64,000 nucleotides of DNA from NCBI GenBank assembly GCA_964633715.1, contig CAZWHQ010000007.1, positions 1-64,000 of the forward strand. The letters run 5' to 3'. A program made the translations under genes and the position numbers. This DNA is from JAUWVG01 sp964633715 (lineage in GTDB: Bacteria; Acidobacteriota; Aminicenantia; Aminicenantales; Aminicenantaceae). This document shows positions 16,860 to 25,872 of this stretch, piece by piece. The notes under the pieces are model-generated. The model ran no database searches, was not told the origin of the DNA, and saw nothing but the letters and a program-made list of their open reading frames with translations. Position 1 is the stretch's first letter. Every line of letters begins with the position of its first letter.

Positions 16860-18062
16860 TTATTTGTTCTGCTTTATTTGTTCCGCAAAATTCCGCCCAA
16901 ATTCCTCAGCCTTTTTGATGTCTTTTTCAGAAGGAGAGCCCACAAATTCCAACACATCCAACAGCTCCCATTTCAAAGGCTCAACAATGCTTTTTAATCC
17001 TCGCAGAGCTCCACCACTCCACCCATGGCTGCCAAAATAGGCTACTTTTTTATTTTTAATATGCTTATGAGCCGCCATTTTCAACACATCCGAAACCGGA
17101 GGGAAAAGAGAGACTTCATAAGTAGGCGCACCAATCATCACCCCCTGTTTTGTCCACAATGAAGGGAGAATATAGCTGGAATGTGTGCGAGCGGCATCAA
17201 AAATCTCAAAAGGAATTCCTGTTTGAGAAATCCCTTGGGCCACAGCGTTCATGACGACTTCGGTATTTCCATACATCGATCCATATATAAGAGTGGCTCC
17301 GGGTTCTGTTTTCTCCGAGGCATACTTCGCCCATTTTTTGTAAAGTTCAACGATGAGCGCCGGTTCTTCCCTCCAAATCAATCCATGCGAGGGGGCGATG
17401 ATGTCCACTGGGAAATCTTTCAGCTTGTCGATAGCAGAGAGGACCCGGGCGCTGAAATTTGCAATGATATTTACATAATATCGCAAGGCCTCTTTTTTAT
17501 AGAACTCAAAATCCCGGCATTCGTCATCAAAAGCACCTCCCCTTAATGCTCCATATCCGCCAAATGCATCACAAGAGAACAAGATGTTTTGATCCATATC
17601 GTAAGTCATGATGGTCTCAGGCCAGTGTACAAACGGAGTCGATACAAATTTCAAAGTCCCTCGACCAAGAGAGAGGGTGTCACCATCATTGACCACTTTG
17701 ACATTGTCTGTAATGGAATAAAACGTTTCCAGCATTTCTCTGGTTTTTTCAGAGCCAATAAACGTCACATCAGGAGCGATGCGCAGGAGTGTTCTCATCA
17801 AACCAGAATGGTCGGGTTCCATGTGATTGACGATGATATAGTCTATCTTTGTGATATCGACAAGCTCATCGATTTGAGCGATATACTCATCCCCCTTAAA
17901 GGCTTTCGTCAAATCAATAATTGTCTTTTTTTCATCGTCGATAAAGTAAGAGTTATAAGAGACTCCTGATTGGGAAATGGGCCACAAACCCTCAAACAGA
18001 TCTGTGCTCCTGTCGTTGACACCGATCCAATAGACATCCGGTTTTATTTCAATGGCTGGCAT
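16860..18062 (-). CDS. Flavodiiron protein (FprA / ROO family)
   Basis: This 400-residue protein reduces oxygen to water or nitric oxide to nitrous oxide, protecting anaerobes. The N-terminal metallo-beta-lactamase-like domain has the diiron ligands H80, E82, D84 and H85 in NHMEPDHSG, then His in PFVHWPE, Asp in FSCDAFGG and His in APSHGLIW. The C-terminal flavodoxin domain binds FMN through IYGSMYGNTEV. No fused rubredoxin is present. GGGAGAAT precedes the ATG. It suggests an anaerobic or oxygen-exposed lifestyle. A palindrome in the promoter spacer hints at repressor control. Confidence 0.95.
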   Translation of the reverse strand: MPAIEIKPDVYWIGVNDRSTDLFEGLWPISQSGVSYNSYFIDDEKKTIIDLTKAFKGDEYIAQIDELVDITKIDYIIVNHMEPDHSGLMRTLLRIAPDVTFIGSEKTREMLETFYSITDNVKVVNDGDTLSLGRGTLKFVSTPFVHWPETIMTYDMDQNILFSCDAFGGYGALRGGAFDDECRDFEFYKKEALRYYVNIIANFSARVLSAIDKLKDFPVDIIAPSHGLIWREEPALIVELYKKWAKYASEKTEPGATLIYGSMYGNTEVVMNAVAQGISQTGIPFEIFDAARTHSSYILPSLWTKQGVMIGAPTYEVSLFPPVSDVLKMAAHKHIKNKKVAYFGSHGWSGGALRGLKSIVEPLKWELLDVLEFVGSPSEKDIKKAEEFGRNFAEQIKQNK

Positions 18063-18092
18063 AAAAATTCTCCCATGGTTATTTAAGCTACG

Positions 18093-18121
18093 ATTTTAAT
18101 AGGAGATCTCCAAATATGCAA
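18093..18121 (-). promoter_or_regulatory. Predicted promoter of the flavodiiron gene with palindromic operator
   Basis: On the minus strand TTGCAT (18121-18116) and TAAAAT (18098-18093) are 17 bases apart. The spacer contains the perfect 10-base palindrome GGAGATCTCC (18102-18111), a suitable site for a dimeric repressor. Confidence 0.5.
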
Positions 18122-18217
18122 CCACAACAAGAATTCTTTTACAATCTCCAAGGTTTATGGTAATAAATACTGAACACGTTACGAGAATAGGATCAGGACT
18201 CGATTAAGGAGAAGAAT

Positions 18218-19570
18218 ATGGAGAACCAGAATTTGAGTCAAAGAAGCAACTGGGGCTCCAAAGTCGCTTTTATTTTCGCAGCAACCGGATCGGCCATAGG
18301 GCTGGGCAACATCTGGCGTTTTCCTATGGTGGTCGGGGAAAACGGTGGGGCTGTATTTGTTTTCGTCTATATTTTAGCTGTTGCTTTCATTGGATTTACA
18401 GTCATGCTGGCCGAACTCGTTATAGGACGCCATACACAGAAAAATCCCGTCGGTGCCATCGAGTCGATTAAACCAAAGTCTCCATGGAAATCTATAGGCT
18501 ATTTGGGGATGGTCACGGGAATTGCAATCCTCTCCTATTATGCCGTTCTGGCGGGAATGATCGCAGGGTATCTTGTCAAGATGATTTCTGGGGCGTTTCG
18601 AGGAGAAGTGACCAGCCAGATGACAGAAAAGACATTTGTCGATTTTTCTGCCAATCCCTTCCTGGTTATTTTCTTTTTTGCGATTGTCCTTTTCATCACA
18701 ACATATATTATTTCCAAAGGAGTTAAAGGGGGCATCGAGAGATACACAAAAGTCCTGATGCCCATCCTGTTCGTTTTGATATTGTTCCTGGCTGTGAGAG
18801 CCCTCACTCTCCCTGGAGCTGGAGAAGGAATCAAATTCTATCTCAGTCCAGATTTTTCCAAGCTGAGCTTTAAAATCGTCTTCTTTGCTCTCGGACAGGC
18901 ATTTTTTTCACTCAGTCTCGGGATGGGGACCATGATCACCTATGGCAGTTACATCAACAAAAAAGACAACCTCGTCTCCTCCGCAGGATGGGTGTCTTTT
19001 TCGGATACACTCATCGCGCTATTAGCCGGTCTGATCATTTTCCCCACCCTCTTTGCCATTCCGGGCATTTCCCCTGATTCAGGACCTAGCCTGGTCTTCA
19101 AAGTCTTTCCTCTTGTTTTCTCAAAGCTCTCGGGTGGGCAGATATTCGGTATGCTCTTTTTCTTGCTGCTTCTGGTCGCCGCCATTACCTCAACCATTTC
19201 TCTCCTCGAAGTGCCCGTTGCCTATTTTGTCGACGAACGGAAGTGGTCCCGCAGCAAAGCTGCTGTCTTGATGGGATTGTGTGCCGCTGTTTTAGGCATT
19301 CCTTCAGCTCTATCCTGGGGAGGAGTAAAATTCCTCACGAAGTTTGCATTCTGGGCCAAAGTCGATCTCATCTTCGGTAATATCTCTTTGGCTTTTGGCG
19401 CACTCCTGATCTGCCTCTTTGTGGGCTGGGTGTGGGGCGTGAAAAAAGCGATCGAAGAAATAAAATCCGGCAGCTCAAAATTTACAATCCGCAACATCTG
19501 GATGTTTTCCATCAAATTCATTTCACCAATCGCCATCCTTGCCATTCTTATTAAAATCATCATAGGATAA
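18218..19570 (+). CDS. Sodium-dependent transporter, NSS/SNF family
   Basis: The 450-residue protein has about eleven hydrophobic segments. The first carries the hallmark GSAIGLGNIWRFPMVVGENGG, which forms the sodium and substrate site in LeuT-type transporters. The rest, including the FFSLSLGMGTMITYGSY stretch, fits the bacterial short NSS type that moves amino acids with sodium. AAGGAGAAG precedes the ATG. It is followed after seven bases by the AGCS symporter gene, so two amino-acid symporters appear to share one transcript. The precise substrate cannot be read from sequence. Confidence 0.94.
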   Translation: MENQNLSQRSNWGSKVAFIFAATGSAIGLGNIWRFPMVVGENGGAVFVFVYILAVAFIGFTVMLAELVIGRHTQKNPVGAIESIKPKSPWKSIGYLGMVTGIAILSYYAVLAGMIAGYLVKMISGAFRGEVTSQMTEKTFVDFSANPFLVIFFFAIVLFITTYIISKGVKGGIERYTKVLMPILFVLILFLAVRALTLPGAGEGIKFYLSPDFSKLSFKIVFFALGQAFFSLSLGMGTMITYGSYINKKDNLVSSAGWVSFSDTLIALLAGLIIFPTLFAIPGISPDSGPSLVFKVFPLVFSKLSGGQIFGMLFFLLLLVAAITSTISLLEVPVAYFVDERKWSRSKAAVLMGLCAAVLGIPSALSWGGVKFLTKFAFWAKVDLIFGNISLAFGALLICLFVGWVWGVKKAIEEIKSGSSKFTIRNIWMFSIKFISPIAILAILIKIIIG

Positions 19571-19577
19571 CGAACAA

Positions 19578-21308
19578 ATGAAGAAAAAAATATTCGTTTT
19601 CATATTTGTCTCTCTCCATCTGATCGGATTCCAATCACTTGAAGCCGCTGAAGTCAAAGGAAAGATCACCCGCCTTCCAAAAGGAGGTCCTTACACCCAG
19701 GGCTCCATTCTTTTAAGACCAACGGGAGAAGACACCTATCTCAAAACCGACCTTGATCCCGAAGGTTATTACATTTTTACAGGGATAAAGCCTGGCAGAT
19801 ACGAAATCAAGATGGACCTTTTTAATCTGACTCCCTTTCAAGACGACATCGAGATTTATACGGACGGCCAGATTTTAGTGAACGATTATCCCATATCTCT
19901 ATCTCTCTTGGATAAGATCCATGTTTTTATAAAAAAGTCGAGCGATTTTATCTGGTTTCCTGTGATGGTCATCCTGCTTTTAGGGACAGGAATTCTTCTG
20001 ACATTTTTATGTCAATTGATTCAGGTCCGAAGGCTAATCCTTTCCTTAAAGATGGTTTTTCAGGGTGCGCTGCACAAGGACAAATCTGAAAAAGAAGAGG
20101 GGGACATCTCTCCTTACGCCGCGCTGATGACAGCTTTGGCGGCCACAGTAGGGAACGGCAACCTCGCAGGTGTGGCCACAGCCATTGCCGTTGGCGGTCC
20201 AGGGGCTCCAGTCTGGATGTGGATTGCCGGTTTTTTTGGCATGGCAACCAAATATGCCGAAGGATTTTTGGGCGTCAAATTCCGGATAAAAAACAAGATA
20301 GGCGAGATGTCCGGAGGTCCTATGTACTACGCCCGCCACGGAATCAAGAACGAAAAAGTCGCCAAATTTTTAGCCATGTTTTTTGCCATCTGCGGCGCTT
20401 TTACATGTCTCTTCGGTACAGGAAACATGGCCCAATCCAATTCGATGGCACTGGCGTTTAATGACCAATTCAGCGTGCCTTTTTGGATAACCGGGCTGGT
20501 CATCACCGCCATGGTCGGCGCCGTCATTCTAGGAGGGATTAAACGCATCGGAGCTGTCTCCGAACGTCTTGTACCAGCAATGATCATCTTTTACTTCGTT
20601 GGCGCCCTCGTCATCATTTTTGCCAACATCACCAATCTTCCTCATGCTTTAGGCGTTATTTTCAAATCCGCCTTCTCCGTCAAAGCCCTTGGTGGAGCCA
20701 TGGTGGGGACCTCAATCAGGCAGACTATGGTTTTAGGAGTGAGGCGAGGGATGCTCTCAAACGAATCAGGTTTGGGTTCAGCCGCTATTGCCCAGTCTGC
20801 GTCCAGATCGGCAGATCCTTCCAAAAACGGCCTCATCGCTATGACGGGAACGTTTATCGATACCATCCTGGTCAACACACTGACGACACTGACAATCGTA
20901 ATCACCGGCATGTATCTTAAAACCGCAGCATTCGGGGCATCTGAAGCGCTCACCTCCACAGCCCTTACAGCCGCAGCCTTTGATTCCGTGATCCCGTTTG
21001 GAGGTTACATCATCGCCGTCAGCTCCTTTCTTTTCGGCTACTCCACACTTCTCGGATGGTGTTATTACGGCGAAAAATGCCTGGAATATATCTTTGGGGT
21101 TAAAATCATCTATCCCTTTCGTATCGCGTTTATCTCCCTGCTTTTTATTGGAGCCAACGTCCAAGGCGTGCACCTAAATATCATCTGGAATCTCGGTGAC
21201 ATGGCCAACGCCTTTATGGCCTTCCCCAATCTTGTTTCCCTGCTCATTTTAAGTGGTATGCTGAGCAAAATAACGAAAGACTATTTTTTCAAGAAGAAAA
21301 AAAAATAG
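19578..21308 (+). CDS. Alanine/glycine:cation symporter (AGCS) with N-terminal extracytoplasmic domain
   Basis: Residues from about 150 onward form an AGCS sodium:amino-acid symporter, with GNGNLAGVATAIAVGGPGAPVWMW, GTGNMAQSNSMA and NESGLGSAAIAQSASRS as landmarks. The first 24 residues are a signal peptide and residues 25-110 look like a carboxypeptidase-regulatory (Cna B-like) sandwich, with DPEGYYIFTGIKPGRYEI as its signature. One extra membrane segment (WFPVMVILLLGTGILLTFL) links the two. The family normally lacks such a domain. The fusion is in a single uninterrupted frame, so it is not an annotation artefact. Confidence 0.93.
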   Translation: MKKKIFVFIFVSLHLIGFQSLEAAEVKGKITRLPKGGPYTQGSILLRPTGEDTYLKTDLDPEGYYIFTGIKPGRYEIKMDLFNLTPFQDDIEIYTDGQILVNDYPISLSLLDKIHVFIKKSSDFIWFPVMVILLLGTGILLTFLCQLIQVRRLILSLKMVFQGALHKDKSEKEEGDISPYAALMTALAATVGNGNLAGVATAIAVGGPGAPVWMWIAGFFGMATKYAEGFLGVKFRIKNKIGEMSGGPMYYARHGIKNEKVAKFLAMFFAICGAFTCLFGTGNMAQSNSMALAFNDQFSVPFWITGLVITAMVGAVILGGIKRIGAVSERLVPAMIIFYFVGALVIIFANITNLPHALGVIFKSAFSVKALGGAMVGTSIRQTMVLGVRRGMLSNESGLGSAAIAQSASRSADPSKNGLIAMTGTFIDTILVNTLTTLTIVITGMYLKTAAFGASEALTSTALTAAAFDSVIPFGGYIIAVSSFLFGYSTLLGWCYYGEKCLEYIFGVKIIYPFRIAFISLLFIGANVQGVHLNIIWNLGDMANAFMAFPNLVSLLILSGMLSKITKDYFFKKKKK

Positions 21309-21325
21309 ATCCGTGAGCCCGGCGC

Positions 21326-22282
21326 ATGCCAAAGCGAAATAATTTATTTATTTTCGTTCTGAAATTCATCTTCAGCTTATCCATCATCGTTTTTATTTTG
21401 GTGAAAAAGACACCTATAAGGGATATCGGTGAGTCCATAAGAGGTGCCAGCCTCTTTTGGATTTGTTTATCTTTTTCGCTTCATTCTTTAGGACTTTTGA
21501 TCAGCGCCTACCGATGGCAGATTCTCATTCATGCTCAAAACGATCACGTTCCTCTAGGATTCCTGGCCAAGTCCTATCTCGTCGGAAATTTTTTTAACCT
21601 CTTCCTGCCAACAAGATTTGGTGGGGATGTCGTCCGGATTTTGGATGGATCCAAGCATTCCAAATCTGTGCTCAAGTCAACAGCGATAGTTTTTGTGGAA
21701 AGATTATCCGGAATTTTCGTTCTTCTCCTATTTGCCCTTTTGGCCTCCCTTTTCCGCTTGGACATCGCTCAGCGGCTGCCTGTTATTTGGATATCTCTGG
21801 GTGTCGGCTTCTTAGGGCTCTCGGCCATCCTGTTTTTTTTCCTTCCTATTTCTAAAATCCTTTTAAACATAATTCCTAAAAAAGGCATTATCGGAAAATT
21901 AAGACAAAAAATTTATGCATTTAGAGAGATCGTTTTCGTTTATAAGGAAAAAAGGGGAGCTTTGCTGAAAGCGCTTTTTTGGGCATTTTGTCTTCAGATC
22001 AATGTGATCCTTCATTACTATTTTGTGGGCAAAGCTCTTCATATCGATATCTCTTTCATTGACTATTTCATCTTCATCCCCATCGTCCTCATCATCTTGA
22101 CAATCCCCATCACCATCAATGGATTGGGATTACGGGAAGCATTGTACATGACAATTTTTGCATCCTATGGCATCTCCAGTTCTGCTGCGGTTTCTTTCTC
22201 TTTAATCGCTGATATTGTCTTTGCAGTGATTATCGGTGTTTTTGGAGGAATTTTATATATTTTTCGCAAGCAAAAAAAATGA
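21326..22282 (+). CDS. Flippase-like membrane protein (LPG synthase TM region / UPF0104)
   Basis: The 318-residue protein has about eight membrane segments and the family's landmarks SAYRWQILIHAQ, VGNFFNLFLPTRFGGDVVR and ERLSGIFVLLLFAL, with TINGLGLREALYM near the end. The fold is shared with the membrane half of MprF and with glycosyltransferase-associated flippases. It has no synthetase domain. The substrate is unknown. Its stop overlaps the ATG of the next gene (ATGA), which ties it to the envelope cassette that follows. Confidence 0.88.
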   Translation: MPKRNNLFIFVLKFIFSLSIIVFILVKKTPIRDIGESIRGASLFWICLSFSLHSLGLLISAYRWQILIHAQNDHVPLGFLAKSYLVGNFFNLFLPTRFGGDVVRILDGSKHSKSVLKSTAIVFVERLSGIFVLLLFALLASLFRLDIAQRLPVIWISLGVGFLGLSAILFFFLPISKILLNIIPKKGIIGKLRQKIYAFREIVFVYKEKRGALLKALFWAFCLQINVILHYYFVGKALHIDISFIDYFIFIPIVLIILTIPITINGLGLREALYMTIFASYGISSSAAVSFSLIADIVFAVIIGVFGGILYIFRKQKK

Positions 22283-23466
22283 GACTTCTTACTTGCCGGT
22301 TGAAGGCCCATTCATGGATGCTGTTTGTTGTCTTCATCCTTTCCTCTTTTTTATCTGTCTCTGCCAATATTTTCAGCCAGGAGGAGATATCTGTTTACAA
22401 AGAACGCCTGGAAAAACTCCAGAAGGAAAGAGCCCGGCTTCAGCAAAATATAAAAGATTTGGATAAGAAAAGGACGTCCATCCTTTCACAGCTCGACCAG
22501 ATTGGCCTTGAAAAGAACCTGATTCAAAATGACATAAAAAGATATACCCTCCAAATGGAAAAAGCCAACCAAGAACTCTCTGCTGTCCAGAAAAAAATCC
22601 CTCCCTTAAAAGCAAGATTGGAAAAAGAAAAGGAATCGGTCTCTCAGGTCTTAGTGACACTCTACAAATTTGGTGATATGAGCTACCTTGATTTTCTATT
22701 CCAGGCGGCAGATGTGACCGACCTCATGTCAGAAAGCAAACACCTTTCTCTCCTCGCCCAATATCAAGAGAACATCATTCTATCATTTAAACAAACCCTA
22801 AACGAACTTAAAGAAGCCCAAGAGCGAATCGAGGAAAAAAAACAAGAAATATCAGGCCTTCTTTCCCAATCCCAAACAAAAAAGATGGATTTAGAAAGTC
22901 AGGAAAGAAAAAACAGGGCACTTATTCAAAGAATCAATCAAGACAAGAAAACACATTTAAAAACTCTGGATGAGCTCAAGATCAGAGCCGAACAATTCCA
23001 AAAACTCATAAATCAATTGATCAGAGAAAAAACATCCCTTCCCTTCACAGTCATTCCTCTCTATGAGAAAAAAGGTTCGCTTCAATGGCCTGTCCAGGGA
23101 AAAGTTGTCACGACCTTTGGAATTGAGCAACACCCAACGTTTAAAACCAAAACCGAAAATAACGGTATCGAGATTTCCACTGAAAAAAATTCAACAATTT
23201 CAGCCATCCATCCCGGGAAAGTGGTCTATGCAGACTATTTTCAAGGTTTTTATGGAAATTTGATTATTTTAGATCATGGTTTGTCCTATTATTCCATGTA
23301 CGGGCACTGTTCAGATTTTAAGGTCCAAAAAGGAGATATTGTCAGGGCCGGCCAACCTATTGCTGTTGTTGGAGACACGGGATCTCTCAAAGGGATAGCG
23401 TTGTATTTCCAGATCAACTTTAAGACCGATCCCCTGAATCCCTTGCAATGGTTGAGAGGAAGATGA
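22279..23466 (+). CDS. EnvC-like murein hydrolase activator (degenerate M23)
   Basis: A signal peptide (residues 1-33) is followed by a long coiled coil (about 35-255) and a C-terminal LytM/M23 domain. The zinc site is degenerate: the HxGxD motif reads N294-N-G-I-E298, and the HLH motif reads A-L-Y in GIALYFQINF, although YGHCSDF is retained. This matches EnvC, which activates amidases instead of cutting peptidoglycan. It overlaps the flippase-like gene and precedes the S41-like and YibQ-like genes, the usual EnvC neighbourhood. It should act in the periplasm during daughter-cell separation. Confidence 0.9.
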   Translation: MRLLTCRLKAHSWMLFVVFILSSFLSVSANIFSQEEISVYKERLEKLQKERARLQQNIKDLDKKRTSILSQLDQIGLEKNLIQNDIKRYTLQMEKANQELSAVQKKIPPLKARLEKEKESVSQVLVTLYKFGDMSYLDFLFQAADVTDLMSESKHLSLLAQYQENIILSFKQTLNELKEAQERIEEKKQEISGLLSQSQTKKMDLESQERKNRALIQRINQDKKTHLKTLDELKIRAEQFQKLINQLIREKTSLPFTVIPLYEKKGSLQWPVQGKVVTTFGIEQHPTFKTKTENNGIEISTEKNSTISAIHPGKVVYADYFQGFYGNLIILDHGLSYYSMYGHCSDFKVQKGDIVRAGQPIAVVGDTGSLKGIALYFQINFKTDPLNPLQWLRGR

Positions 23467-23493
23467 TACAATTTAACGTCCGTTTAACAGAAA

Positions 23494-24636
23494 ATGAGAC
23501 AAAAAACCGTTAGATATACACTGATCATCTTGCTGGCCAGCGTGTCTCTTTTTTTCCTTTTTGAAAATGATATCCTACCTGGATTATCGATCCAGAAGCC
23601 TAGAAAGGGCATCCTCTGGATCGTCCAGCAAGTTGTCAGGCATATAAAAGATGATTATGTGGATGAAGCTGATCCCTCCAGGACAATGGAAGGGGCCTTC
23701 AAGGGAATGGTCAATTCACTCGATGAATTCTCCAGCTATCTCACAAAAGATGCCGTTTCCAAACACCAGCAAATAGAAGATGGGGACCTGAATGATATTG
23801 GAATTATTTTGTACAAAAAATACAGGACATTTCCTGTGGTGATGGGTGTGCTTGAAAATTCTCCCGCAGAAAAAAAGGGGATACAAATAGGAGACACCGT
23901 CAGCGCTCTTGATGGTCAATCAACACTGCCCATGAGCATGTATGAAGCCAATCTCTTTCTCAAGGACACCACCAACAATCCCATCCACATCAGAATCCTG
24001 CGCGCGAATGAAAACAAAGAGATAGAGGTCCCGCGAGCAAAGCTTTGGGAAAAACCCTGTGTCTATAAACAAGCGGAAGGAACCAGCGGAATTTTAAGCA
24101 TTTTTTGCTTGAATTCAGCCTGTATCCAGGAGATCAAGGCCTCCATTCTTTCCCAGCTGAAAACTTCGAATTCGCCCTTAATCATCGATTTGAGAAATTG
24201 TCATCAAGGAAATTTCGAAAACATGATGAAGTTTGTCAATCTATTTCTCCAGTCAAAAAATATCGGGTATTTTGAAGACAACAGAGGAAAAAAAGAAATT
24301 CTCTCCACTCCCTCTGAACCCGAATTGGCTCATCTACCTCTTCTCATTTGGACTAACCAAGCGACTTTAGGTCCTGCCGAGGCCGCGGCCGCAATCCTTA
24401 AGGAACATAAGCAGGCTAAAATCATCGGATATCAGACACCAGGCCTGGTCGCTAAGCATAAATTTATACCATTAGAAGATGGAAGTGGTTTGTTGCTGAC
24501 TGCATCTATCTTCCATCTTAACGCAACAACAAAAATTTGGGAAGAAGGCATCGAACCAGATGTAAAGCTGGAAGGAACAGACCAAAGTTCCGCAAAGTAT
24601 CTCGAGCAGACAAAAAAAATTCTCTCTAACATCTGA
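23494..24636 (+). CDS. S41 (CtpA-like) peptidase homologue lacking the catalytic dyad
   Basis: This 380-residue protein has one N-terminal membrane segment, a PDZ domain (about 95-175, with ENSPAEKKGIQIGDTVSALDG) and an S41 core with IDLRNCHQGNFENM. At the place of the catalytic serine in GSASASE-type motifs it has ATLGPAE, putting Gly293 where Ser belongs. The Lys that follows 25 residues later is Leu318 (GYQTPGLVAKHK), and the Gln is His322. By this hand alignment it is a pseudo-protease. It sits where an active CtpA usually lies, between EnvC-like and YibQ-like genes. Confidence 0.87.
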   Translation: MRQKTVRYTLIILLASVSLFFLFENDILPGLSIQKPRKGILWIVQQVVRHIKDDYVDEADPSRTMEGAFKGMVNSLDEFSSYLTKDAVSKHQQIEDGDLNDIGIILYKKYRTFPVVMGVLENSPAEKKGIQIGDTVSALDGQSTLPMSMYEANLFLKDTTNNPIHIRILRANENKEIEVPRAKLWEKPCVYKQAEGTSGILSIFCLNSACIQEIKASILSQLKTSNSPLIIDLRNCHQGNFENMMKFVNLFLQSKNIGYFEDNRGKKEILSTPSEPELAHLPLLIWTNQATLGPAEAAAAILKEHKQAKIIGYQTPGLVAKHKFIPLEDGSGLLLTASIFHLNATTKIWEEGIEPDVKLEGTDQSSAKYLEQTKKILSNI

Positions 24637-24639
24637 TTT

Positions 24640-25806
24640 ATGCCGAGGACCGACTCCCCCACTCAACCTTCCAAGAAAATCTATATTATTCTCACCTTCA
24701 GTTTACTGTTTATTGTTTTATGTTCCTCTCTCGGACTTGACTACATCAGCTGGAAAAGAGGGAATAAATCCTGCTTCTTCCATCCTTTGGGGACAACTCC
24801 TATTCAAAAAAACGGTGAACTTCTGGATCAACTCATTCTCAACAGCTTAACCACTCTTGGCATTCAGGCAGATCCTAGAAACAGCCAAAAAGACAAAAGT
24901 GGAGGGATTCAAATCCCGATTTCGATGGCGCCAACAGAATATGCAAATGTTGCCTTTCTGCTTGAAACGGAACTCCAAAAAGACCATATCCTTATAAATA
25001 TCAGGACAACAAAACAGGACAACTGTGACCTTATTCTCTGGGAACTGCAGGATGAAAAGGGAGAACAGAGAGCGTCAATTCTTTTCAAGTGTCCAAAAGA
25101 AAATAAGGCACTTCCTGAAGAGCCCAACCTCGTGCAGCCAAAAAACAGAGTGGCTCTTATTGTTGATGATATGGGCTACAGTTTGAAAACTTTAAGAGAT
25201 GTTGTGGATCTGCATCTATCCCTAACGATAGCCATATTACCCTACAGTCCCTGGGCTGCAGAAACAGCCCGTGTTGCTCAGCAAAATAATATGGAAGTGA
25301 TTCTTCATCTCCCCCTCGAATCCTTAAACGATTTTGAATCAAATGCTTCAACGGAAGGCCTCATCCATTCCCGAATGTCCGAGAATGATGTTCTGGAAAC
25401 TCTGGAAGCGAATCTCTCACAGATCCCATTCATCCGCGGCGTCAATAACCATATGGGCTCAAAAATCACGGCGGAAAAGGAAATAATGTCGCTTATCCTT
25501 GCACGGTTGAAGGAAGACAAGCTCTATTTTATTGACAGCGTAACATCCGGAAGCTCCATCGCTTTTAAACTCGCAAGAGAAATGGGCGTTTTGTCAGCCT
25601 TTCGTCATGTCTTTCTCGATTCCGAAAGGGAGGAGGAAGTTATCCGGAAGCAACTTTTACGGCTCCTTCACTTGGCTCAAACACAGGGAATGGCCGTAGG
25701 TATATGCCATCCCTATGAGTCCACTCTTAAAGTGCTTTCTGACAATTTAACACTCTTTGAAGAGTACAATTGTGAAACAGTCTTCGCCTCAGAAATCGTA
25801 AAATAG
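24640..25806 (+). CDS. Divergent polysaccharide deacetylase family protein (YibQ-like)
   Basis: This 388-residue protein has an N-terminal membrane anchor (about 10-30) and a C-terminal YibQ/DUF610 domain. Signature stretches are RVALIVDDMGYSLKTL, LTIAILPYSPWAAETA, EVILHLPLES and GVNNHMGSKIT. The family resembles NodB deacetylases but its enzyme activity is not established. It follows the S41-like gene by three bases, as in the widespread envC-ctpA-yibQ arrangement, so a role in peptidoglycan remodelling is expected. No ribosome-binding site stands out, in keeping with translational coupling. Confidence 0.92.
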   Translation: MPRTDSPTQPSKKIYIILTFSLLFIVLCSSLGLDYISWKRGNKSCFFHPLGTTPIQKNGELLDQLILNSLTTLGIQADPRNSQKDKSGGIQIPISMAPTEYANVAFLLETELQKDHILINIRTTKQDNCDLILWELQDEKGEQRASILFKCPKENKALPEEPNLVQPKNRVALIVDDMGYSLKTLRDVVDLHLSLTIAILPYSPWAAETARVAQQNNMEVILHLPLESLNDFESNASTEGLIHSRMSENDVLETLEANLSQIPFIRGVNNHMGSKITAEKEIMSLILARLKEDKLYFIDSVTSGSSIAFKLAREMGVLSAFRHVFLDSEREEEVIRKQLLRLLHLAQTQGMAVGICHPYESTLKVLSDNLTLFEEYNCETVFASEIVK

Positions 25807-25872
25807 CTTTTAGAAAGGACCTCCCTCAAGTTATTTTTAAGGGGAAAGAGGACGTTACAATAGAAAATTAAG

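Noticed and set aside
25807..25872. Possible terminator between convergent genes
   Set aside because: I found no stable hairpin with a T run; only weak pairing is present.
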